Shown here: positions 1 through 5,287 of the stretch, piece by piece
Numbering within the stretch: the stretch's first letter is position 1
How the letters are laid out: each line of letters starts with the position of its first letter
Source of the DNA: Ferroglobus sp.
GTDB taxonomy: Archaea > Halobacteriota > Archaeoglobi > Archaeoglobales > Archaeoglobaceae
Assembly: GCA_015520115.1 (NCBI GenBank)
Contig: WAQS01000057.1
Location: 1-6,194, forward strand
DNA: 6,194 nucleotides
Direction of reading: 5' to 3'
The notes under the pieces: model-generated
Database searches by the model: none
Told to the model about the DNA's origin: nothing
The model's input: the letters and a program-made list of their open reading frames with translations, nothing else
Program-made: the position numbers and the translations under genes

Positions 1-1316
1 AGGGCAAGGTCGAGGAGGAAAAAGTTGCTGGAGAGGGAAGAATACTCGTAAAAGGTCTTGGAGCGTCTCCAGGAATTGGTGTTGGGAGAGTGAAGGTAAT
101 TTTCAGTGAGAAGGAAATCAGCAAAGTTCAGCCGGGAGACGTGCTCGTCACGACGATGACAACTCCGGACATGGTTCCGGCTATGAAGAGAGCCTCAGCC
201 ATCGTAACTGACGAGGGTGGACTGACTTGTCATGCTGCTATCGTTAGCAGAGAGCTCGGAATTCCGGCTGTTGTAGGAACGAAGGAGGCTACAAAGGTTT
301 TGAAGGACGGCATGCTTGTGACGGTAGACGGAGACAGAGGTGTTGTCTACGAGGGAGAGGTTAAGCCGAAGGAAGAAAAGAAAGTTGAAGAGGTGAGGGT
401 TGCAGCGGCTCCGATAGTGACTGCAACTGAGGTTAAGGTGAACATTTCGATTCCAGAAGCCGCGGAAAAAGCGGCAGCCACCGGAGCTGACGGAGTTGGG
501 CTCTTCAGAATAGAACACATGGTGTTAGGGTTGGAGAAGCATCCGATGAAGTACATTAAAGACGGAGAGATAGAGGAATACATACAAAAGCTCTACGAAG
601 GAATGAAAAAGGTTGTAGAAGCTTTCTATCCGAAAATGGTATGGATAAGAACGCTTGACGCTCCTACCGACGAATTTAGATCAATGGAGGGAGGAGAGGA
701 GGAACCGATTGAAGCAAATCCAATGCTCGGATGGAGAGGAATAAGGAGGGATCTTGCTGAGGAAATTCACTTCAGAGCGGAAATGAGAGCGATAAAGAGA
801 CTCATAGATGAAGGGTTCACGAACGTCGGAATAATGCTTCCACTTGTTACGAATGTCGAAGAGGTGAAGAGAGCGAAACAGATAGCGATTGAGGAAGGAA
901 TACCCCTTGACAAAATCGACTTCGGTGTTATGATCGAAACGCCGGCAGCCGCTTTGATAATAGAGGATCTTTGCAAGGAAGGAATTACGTTTATAAGCTT
1001 CGGAACGAACGACCTAACTCAGTACACCTTAGCTGTTGACAGAAACAATGAAAACGTCGCATATCTCTACGATGAAACGCACCCGGCTGTTATGAAGCTG
1101 ATAGAGCACGTAATAAAGGTGTGCAAGAGGTACGGTGTGAAAACTTCGATCTGCGGACAAGCTGGGAGTTATCCCCATGTCGTCGAGAAGCTCGTAAGGA
1201 TGGGGATTGACAGTGTTTCGGCAAATCCCGATGCTGTGCAGAGAATTAGGGAAGTCGTAGCGAGAACTGAAATGAAGATTTTGCTCGAAAAGTTGAGGGA
1301 TAGTGATGCTAAATAA
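1..1316 (+). CDS. ppsA: Phosphoenolpyruvate synthase (pyruvate, water dikinase), C-terminal part
   Basis: Cytoplasmic enzyme converting pyruvate + ATP + H2O to PEP + AMP + phosphate, the entry to gluconeogenesis. The reading frame is open to the left edge (first whole codon at position 3), so 437 residues are visible and the N-terminal ATP-binding domain is missing; the family is usually about 750-800 residues. The GTG at 90 is not the start, because the conserved GLGASPGIGVG lies upstream of it in frame (visible residues 18-28). The swivelling phosphohistidine domain follows, with GGLTCHAA and catalytic His77 (codon 231-233). The C-terminal PEP/pyruvate-binding barrel shows GLFRIEHM, RTLDAPTDEFR, NPMLGWRGIRR, IETPAAA, GTNDLTQ and the catalytic Cys384 in SICGQA (codon 1152-1154). 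After CGQA it reads GSYP rather than the PSD common in other PEP synthases, perhaps a subfamily mark. PPDK is less likely given the PEP-synthase-type barrel motifs. It overlaps hpt by 11 nt. Confidence 0.96.
   Translation, partial: GKVEEEKVAGEGRILVKGLGASPGIGVGRVKVIFSEKEISKVQPGDVLVTTMTTPDMVPAMKRASAIVTDEGGLTCHAAIVSRELGIPAVVGTKEATKVLKDGMLVTVDGDRGVVYEGEVKPKEEKKVEEVRVAAAPIVTATEVKVNISIPEAAEKAAATGADGVGLFRIEHMVLGLEKHPMKYIKDGEIEEYIQKLYEGMKKVVEAFYPKMVWIRTLDAPTDEFRSMEGGEEEPIEANPMLGWRGIRRDLAEEIHFRAEMRAIKRLIDEGFTNVGIMLPLVTNVEEVKRAKQIAIEEGIPLDKIDFGVMIETPAAALIIEDLCKEGITFISFGTNDLTQYTLAVDRNNENVAYLYDETHPAVMKLIEHVIKVCKRYGVKTSICGQAGSYPHVVEKLVRMGIDSVSANPDAVQRIREVVARTEMKILLEKLRDSDAK
1295..1299 (+). promoter_or_regulatory. 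Shine-Dalgarno site for hpt
   Basis: GAGGG inside the end of ppsA, with 6 nt between it and the ATG at 1306. The in-frame GTG at 1303 would leave only 3 nt, so this site favours the ATG as the start of hpt. Confidence 0.55.
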
Positions 1317-1869
1317 GCTGATAGAGAGCTTGAAAAACGCTCCGATAATAATGAAAGGTGACTATCCATATTTTATTCATCCCCTCACCGACGGTGTTCC
1401 AGAGCTTGACCCAGACATAGTCAGAGAGGCTGTCTCTGGGATCATCAGAATAGCTGACCTTGACGTGGATAAAATAGTGACAATAGAGGCGATGGGAATT
1501 CCAGTAGCGACGGCTTTAAGCTTGGCAGTAAACATTCCAATAGTTGTTGTGAGAAAGAGATCTTACGGATTTCCGAATGAAATCGTCGTGGATCAGCAGA
1601 CCGGATATTCTAAGGGAAAGCTGTACATAAACGGAATAGATAAAGGAGACGAAGTCATCGTCGTTGACGATGTAATTTCAACCGGAGGTACAGCCTTAGC
1701 AACTTTGAAAGCTTTGGAGAGAGCTGGAGCGGTAGTTAAAGACTTCGTTACGGTGATAGAGAAAGGAGATGGGGCAGAGAAACTTAGAAAAATGGGATAC
1801 AAAATAAAGAGCTTAGTGAAGATAGAGGTAAGCAAAGATGGCGTCAAAATCATCGACCATCTTAGATAG
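1306..1869 (+). CDS. hpt: Hypoxanthine/guanine phosphoribosyltransferase, archaeal type
   Basis: Cytoplasmic purine salvage enzyme that transfers ribose 5-phosphate from PRPP to hypoxanthine (and probably guanine), giving IMP or GMP. It has 187 residues from the ATG at 1306, a usual length for the archaeal Hpt family. The family-typical N-terminal block KGDYPYFIHPLTDGVP is at residues 18-32, EAMGIP at 61-66, DQQTGYSKGKLYING at 96-110, and the PRPP-binding loop VIVVDDVISTGGT at 117-129, with two acidic residues followed by the STGGT phosphate loop. A GTG at 1303 would add one Met, but the ATG has better Shine-Dalgarno spacing and matches remembered homologues starting ML. The gene starts inside the ppsA end and overlaps dph2 by 32 nt, implying one transcript. 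Adenine or orotate phosphoribosyltransferase are the alternatives; the archaeal Hpt-like blocks argue against both, but base specificity is inferred. Confidence 0.88.
   Translation: MLNKLIESLKNAPIIMKGDYPYFIHPLTDGVPELDPDIVREAVSGIIRIADLDVDKIVTIEAMGIPVATALSLAVNIPIVVVRKRSYGFPNEIVVDQQTGYSKGKLYINGIDKGDEVIVVDDVISTGGTALATLKALERAGAVVKDFVTVIEKGDGAEKLRKMGYKIKSLVKIEVSKDGVKIIDHLR
1825..1829 (+). promoter_or_regulatory. Shine-Dalgarno site for dph2
   Basis: GAGGT within the hpt coding sequence, 8 nt before the ATG at 1838. It supports this ATG as the dph2 start despite the 32-nt overlap with hpt. Confidence 0.6.
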
Positions 1870-2788
1870 AATCGATTTTTCCAAAATTTTTGAAATAGAA
1901 AAAGGCAAAACCCTTGGACTTCAACTTCCCGATGGGCTAAAGTACTGGGCGAGGGAAATTGCGAAATTTTTAGAAGATAAGGGTTACGAAGTCGTTATCT
2001 CCGCCTCTCCTACTTACGGCTCTTGCGATATAGATTTGAATCTTTTAAAGCACGTGGATTATCTTATTCATATCGCCCATTCACCAATGAAGTTCGAAAG
2101 AGTTGTGTTCCTTCCCTACTTTTACGAGTATCAAATCGACGTTGAACTGATAAGAAAGACCGTCAAAGAGAAGAAAATAGCCTTAGCGGGAACAGCAAAT
2201 TACGCATGGAAATTTAGAGAAGTGAAGGAAAAACTTGAAAAGAGCGGTTACAACGTTTTTCTCGGAAAAGGCGATCTCGAATTTGAAGGGCAAGTTCTCG
2301 GTTGTAATTTCACGAGCTTGAGAGGAGAATACGAGGCTGTTCTTTTTATCGGAGATGGTCTTTTCCACCCTCTCGGAATAGCTTTTCTCGGAAGGAAAGT
2401 TTACAGGTATTCTCCACTCAGCGGGGAAATCGAAGAAGTTAAGGCAGACGAATTTAAAAAAGAGAGATACAAAATCGCTACGAAAGCTATTCACTGCGAA
2501 AAATTTGGAATCCTCGTCTCTTCAAAGCCCGGACAATTTAACATGAAGAAGGCAAAAGAAGCTTTGAAAATTTTGAAGGAACAAGGAAAAGAAGCGTTCA
2601 TAGTCTTCTGCGACGAAATTACTCCGGAGAAACTCAGAAATTTCGACTTTGATTGCTACATTAACACTGCTTGTCCGAGAATAGCTTATGATGACTGGAA
2701 AAAATTCGACAAGCCGATAATAACTTTACCCGAGCTGAAATTTGCTTTTGGAATGGAAAGAGACGTTCTTCCAGACTTTAAATACTGA
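1838..2788 (+). CDS. dph2: Diphthamide biosynthesis enzyme Dph2 (3-amino-3-carboxypropyltransferase)
   Basis: Archaeal Dph2 carries out the first step of diphthamide formation: as a homodimer with a [4Fe-4S] cluster it cleaves S-adenosylmethionine in a noncanonical radical reaction and attaches the 3-amino-3-carboxypropyl group to a histidine of elongation factor 2. The 316 residues fit the archaeal family size of about 320-340. The three cluster cysteines expected from the Pyrococcus enzyme are visible, one per domain: Cys63 in YGSCD, Cys156 in VLGCN and Cys279 in NTACPR. Other family marks are LQLPDGL (28-34), IHIAHSPM (78-84) and GDGLFHPLG (172-180). Cys220, Cys258 and Cys273 are extra. 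The start is supported by a Shine-Dalgarno sequence within hpt. It is the last gene of the overlapping ppsA-hpt-dph2 run; no strong terminator follows, only a weak T-rich TTATTTCTT at 2797-2805. Confidence 0.93.
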   Translation: MASKSSTILDRIDFSKIFEIEKGKTLGLQLPDGLKYWAREIAKFLEDKGYEVVISASPTYGSCDIDLNLLKHVDYLIHIAHSPMKFERVVFLPYFYEYQIDVELIRKTVKEKKIALAGTANYAWKFREVKEKLEKSGYNVFLGKGDLEFEGQVLGCNFTSLRGEYEAVLFIGDGLFHPLGIAFLGRKVYRYSPLSGEIEEVKADEFKKERYKIATKAIHCEKFGILVSSKPGQFNMKKAKEALKILKEQGKEAFIVFCDEITPEKLRNFDFDCYINTACPRIAYDDWKKFDKPIITLPELKFAFGMERDVLPDFKY

Positions 2789-2820
2789 GGACAGGGTTAT
2801 TTCTTGAAAGCATTCGAACA

Positions 2821-2840
2821 AAAAGGCAAATTATTTATTT
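2821..2840 (+). promoter_or_regulatory. Candidate archaeal promoter (BRE/TATA) of the multiheme cytochrome
   Basis: A purine-rich AAAAAGGCAAA (BRE-like) runs into the A/T-rich TTATTTATTT. With the TATA centre near 2834, archaeal spacing puts the transcription start near 2858-2863, at or just before the ATG at 2863. No Shine-Dalgarno sequence precedes that ATG, which fits a leaderless or nearly leaderless mRNA. The TATA match is moderate, and read-through from dph2 is possible. Confidence 0.5.
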
Positions 2841-2862
2841 ACCATTTCGAGCAACTCTTATC

Positions 2863-3717
2863 ATGGATGTTAAATCCATAGTGGCTGCCTTGGTAATTTC
2901 GGGGATAATCCTTGGAGTAGTCGGAGCAAAGACTTACGTATTCATCGAAGACGATCCGAGGTTCTGCAAAACCTGTCACATCATGGAGGAAGCGTGGAAT
3001 AAGTGGAACCAAAGCCCTCACAGGAATGTGACCTGCCACGAGTGCCATGTGGCGAACATGGAAGAGAACATGAGACTTCTCGTTGTATACTTTACGGAGC
3101 GTCCAGAAAAGGTTAGCGAAGACATCAGGGAGCACGTGAAAATTGAGAACGAGAGGTGTGAGGAATGTCACTTCAAGCACGGCAAATGGCCCTATGTTGC
3201 GGAAACTGCTGGACACAGAGTCCATCTTGAGAAAGCTCACGCTAACTGTATAGATTGCCACGGAGGAAGGATTCACAGATTTGTTCCGGACAGAAGCGAA
3301 TGCATGCAGTGCCACAGCGACAAAAAGCTGAGAATAAAGAGTATGGACTTCCACTGTACGAACTGCCACCCCTTCTTAGCAAGCGTAAAGGAGAGAGGGG
3401 AGGACATAAAACCCCACCAGCAGGATTGTAAAAAGTGCCACACCGAGAGAAACATAATACTCGCTTTGCCTGAAGGGGCTCATGCGAAGAGCGATTGTAG
3501 CTACTGCCACCAGCCTCACGTGACCGAAGAACCCTTCAGCTGCGAAACCTGCCACACAGCTCCGAAAAATCCGATGCACATGAAGCACGAAGGAAAAGAC
3601 TGTAAGAGCTGCCACCAGCCCCACAAATCGGTGGGAGTGAGAACGATCTGCGAGAGCTGCCATACCGACAAGACAGAGCACTATCCTACGATAAAGTGCA
3701 CAACCTGCCACAAGTAA
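2863..3717 (+). CDS. Membrane-anchored dodecaheme cytochrome c, NapC/NrfH-like N-terminus
   Basis: Electron-transfer protein of 284 residues with one N-terminal membrane segment (about 5-22, preceded by Lys4), probably an uncleaved anchor placing the hemes outside the membrane. Twelve CXXCH motifs begin at Cys 35, 58, 99, 129, 147, 165, 189, 212, 227, 247, 263 and 279; the last ends one residue before the C-terminus. The first, CKTCHIM, has the CXXCHxM form in which NrfH uses the Met as heme ligand, and W45 and SPH (51-53) follow as in NapC/NrfH proteins. Sixteen further histidines could supply the sixth ligands for the other eleven hemes. Residues 126-268 contain three copies of a two-heme unit. 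Likely role, inferred: passing electrons from menaquinol to an outer acceptor or another cytochrome. The gene stands alone, with no catalytic partner or heme-attachment gene nearby. No start codon occurs in frame in the intergenic region upstream of this ATG. Confidence 0.93.
   Translation: MDVKSIVAALVISGIILGVVGAKTYVFIEDDPRFCKTCHIMEEAWNKWNQSPHRNVTCHECHVANMEENMRLLVVYFTERPEKVSEDIREHVKIENERCEECHFKHGKWPYVAETAGHRVHLEKAHANCIDCHGGRIHRFVPDRSECMQCHSDKKLRIKSMDFHCTNCHPFLASVKERGEDIKPHQQDCKKCHTERNIILALPEGAHAKSDCSYCHQPHVTEEPFSCETCHTAPKNPMHMKHEGKDCKSCHQPHKSVGVRTICESCHTDKTEHYPTIKCTTCHK
3238..3666 (+). repeat. Three diverged copies of a two-heme unit within the cytochrome
   Basis: Protein-level repeat with the pattern H-x(2 or 4)-CxxCH-x(2,4)-H-x(6,8)-CxxCH-[S/T]. 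Copies cover residues 126-152 (nt 3238-3318), 207-232 (3481-3558) and 242-268 (3586-3666). The last two are closest: both have DCxxCHQPH followed by CExCHT, with paired cysteines 15 and 16 residues apart (18 in the first copy). This suggests internal duplication; a shared functional constraint on bis-His heme pairs is the alternative. Confidence 0.65.
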
Positions 3718-3731
3718 AATAAAAATTTTTT
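3716..3731. terminator. Shared T-tract terminator zone between convergent genes
   Basis: Only 12 nt separate the two stop codons. On the + strand a T6 run (3726-3731) ends the cytochrome transcript; on the - strand the same zone reads T5-A-T4 (3725 down to 3716), just after the proS stop. Archaeal termination relies on such T-tracts without needing a hairpin. The + run enters the proS stop codon and the - run enters the cytochrome stop codon. Confidence 0.55.
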
Positions 3732-5157
3732 AGTAGCTCTTAGCGGCAGCACTTAGGAAGCCTTCTCTCCCGCAATTTACACATCTTCCTTTTTCTTCGG
3801 CTGAAATCCATTCGGGTATTTCCTCAAACTTTCCGAGAATTCCAGCGGAGAGTGTTTCCTCTACCTCTTCTCCGCACTTTTCATCTCCGCAGAAGTAGAA
3901 AACTGCCACTCCTTTTCCTATCCAGTTCTTAGCCTCTTCCAAGTTAGTGAAAATCCTGACCTTAGCTTTCATCTCCTCTTCTGCCCTCTTTTTGAGCCTC
4001 TCTTTCATTTCTCTTGCCCACCCAAGTATTTTCTCCTTACTCAGCTCCTCCACGCTTACCGATCTCTTTACTTTCTCGTCTCTAAACGATACGACTACCT
4101 CATTCTTCTCAGCTTCTTTTGGTCCTATCTCAATTCTGATGGGCACGCCCTTCAGCTCCCACTTGTAGTATTTCGCCCCGGGTCTTTCGTCCGAGTCGTC
4201 AAGAACTACTCTAAATCCGAAGTCCTTCAACTTCTCGTAAACTCTCTTGCTAAGATCCAGTACTTCTTCTTCTTTACCCTTGTAGAGAATCGGTATTACC
4301 ACTATCTGAACTGGAGAAACTTCGAATGGAAGAACAAGCCCGAGATCGTCTCCGTGTATGCTAATCAATGCAGCAATGCATCTTTCCGAAATTCCGTAGC
4401 ACGTTTGGTGCACGTAAGCGTGACTTCCGTCTGGAGTTTCGTACTTTATGTCGAAAGTTTTAGCGAAGTTGTCAGCCAAGTGGTGAACAGTGCCTATCTG
4501 CATTGTTCTTCCGTCCGGCATGACGGTGTCGAAGGCTATTGTGTAGTCAGCTCCGGGGAACTTGTCCCACTCCGGTCTCCTCAATATGAGGTAGGGAATT
4601 GCCAAAAAGTCGTAAAATTCCTTGTACAAAGATATCGCAAGCTTAACATTTTCTTCAGCCTCCTCATAGTTCCTGTGAGCTGTGTGTGCCTCTTTGAAAG
4701 AAGTTATCTCTCTCAACCTTATCAGAGGTCTTGTGTGTTTTGTTTCGTATCTGAAAACGTTGACGATCTGGTAAACTCTGAGAGGAAGATCTGCGTGGCT
4801 CCTTATCCAGAGCTTGAACATTGGGTACATCGCTGTTTCGCTCGTCGGTCTCAAAGCGAGCTTGACGTCGAGCTTTTCCAGACCTCCGTGGGTGACCCAG
4901 AAAACCTCGTCCTCAAACCCTTTAATGTGCTCGCTCTCCTTTCCCAGCTCAGTTTCTGGAATGAGCGTCGGGAAGTAAACTTCATCGTGATGTCTGTCCA
5001 TTATCTCCCTAAGCTTATCGTAAACGAGCCTCCTTATTTTAAAACCGAAAGGAAACCATACGTAAAGACCCTTTACCGGGTATCGAATATCCATTATCTC
5101 CGCCTGCTGAATCACCTCGTGAAGCCACTCCGAAAAGTTCGACTTGGGAGGAAGCAT
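3730..5157 (-). CDS. proS: Prolyl-tRNA synthetase, archaeal/eukaryal type
   Basis: Class II aminoacyl-tRNA synthetase charging tRNA-Pro with proline in the cytoplasm. At 475 residues it matches the archaeal form, which lacks the bacterial insertion editing domain. The N-terminus [11 protein letters not shown]...[12 protein letters not shown] is typical. Catalytic signatures are RPTSET (103-108, the proline-binding loop), the motif 2 region RLRE (147-150) with [11 protein letters not shown] after it, [10 protein letters not shown] (250-259) with the motif 3 arginine likely Arg259, then [10 protein letters not shown] (268-277). The anticodon-binding domain follows from about 283 ([31 protein letters not shown]). 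The C-terminal domain carries a zinc site: Cys423, Cys428, Cys459 and Cys462 (CX4C and CX2C), and the protein ends in Tyr, common in this family. PFEVSP at 277-282 differs from the usual PPxxAP, a minor variation. No Shine-Dalgarno sequence precedes the ATG, but a TATA-like box sits at leaderless distance. Confidence 0.96.
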   Translation of the reverse strand: MLPPKSNFSEWLHEVIQQAEIMDIRYPVKGLYVWFPFGFKIRRLVYDKLREIMDRHHDEVYFPTLIPETELGKESEHIKGFEDEVFWVTHGGLEKLDVKLALRPTSETAMYPMFKLWIRSHADLPLRVYQIVNVFRYETKHTRPLIRLREITSFKEAHTAHRNYEEAEENVKLAISLYKEFYDFLAIPYLILRRPEWDKFPGADYTIAFDTVMPDGRTMQIGTVHHLADNFAKTFDIKYETPDGSHAYVHQTCYGISERCIAALISIHGDDLGLVLPFEVSPVQIVVIPILYKGKEEEVLDLSKRVYEKLKDFGFRVVLDDSDERPGAKYYKWELKGVPIRIEIGPKEAEKNEVVVSFRDEKVKRSVSVEELSKEKILGWAREMKERLKKRAEEEMKAKVRIFTNLEEAKNWIGKGVAVFYFCGDEKCGEEVEETLSAGILGKFEEIPEWISAEEKGRCVNCGREGFLSAAAKSY

Positions 5158-5177
5158 ATTACTCGAACTGCCGGGGG

Positions 5178-5192
5178 TAATTAAATGTTTTT
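5178..5192 (-). promoter_or_regulatory. Candidate proS promoter, leaderless
   Basis: Read on the - strand, ATAAAAACA (BRE-like) is followed by TTTAATTA (TATA-like, nt 5185-5178). Its centre is about 25 nt before the proS ATG at 5157, so transcription should begin at or within a few bases of the start codon. The sequence between has no Shine-Dalgarno match, consistent with a leaderless mRNA. Confidence 0.6.
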
Positions 5193-5203
5193 ATCTTGGA
5201 ATC

Positions 5204-5220
5204 GGATCGAATTCGCATCC
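5204..5220. other. Near-perfect palindrome upstream of the proS promoter
   Basis: GGAT-CGAATTCG-C-ATCC: an 8-bp palindrome flanked by matching 4-nt arms, broken by one unpaired C at 5216. It lies just upstream of the proS BRE/TATA, where an archaeal regulator could bind. Chance occurrence is possible and no known operator was recognised. Confidence 0.25.
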
Positions 5221-5251
5221 AGCACACTTTTCCTATTCATGCCGATGGAAA

Positions 5252-5271
5252 TCCAATCCGAAAAAATTGGA
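5252..5271 (-). terminator. Candidate terminator of the beta-helix gene
   Basis: Perfect 6-bp inverted repeat TCCAAT/ATTGGA around an 8-nt loop. On the - strand the RNA would carry a run of six U (5266-5261) starting at the end of the first arm and filling the loop. It begins 16 nt past the stop at 5288. The U-tract alone would suit archaeal termination; the weak A/T-rich stem may be incidental. Confidence 0.45.
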
Positions 5272-5287
5272 GGAGAACGAATATAAT

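Noticed and set aside
90..92. GTG as a start codon of the PEP synthase
   Set aside because: Conserved family sequence continues upstream in frame to the window edge, so this is an internal Val codon.
2839..3711. Two long open frames on the - strand (2839-3369 and 3376-3711) opposite the cytochrome
   Set aside because: They are antisense to the twelve-CXXCH gene; the many Val/Ala residues arise from reversing the Cys/His codons. No family is recognisable.
4354..5184. 276-codon open frame on the + strand opposite proS
   Set aside because: It lies antisense to the strongly conserved proS, has no recognisable domain or promoter, and its Ser/Val/Cys-rich composition is typical of a shadow frame.
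5201..5260. tRNA T-arm-like TTCGATCC or a small RNA in the gap upstream of proS (- strand)
   Set aside because: No acceptor stem, anticodon arm or C/D box pair can be fitted around it; it is part of the palindrome.
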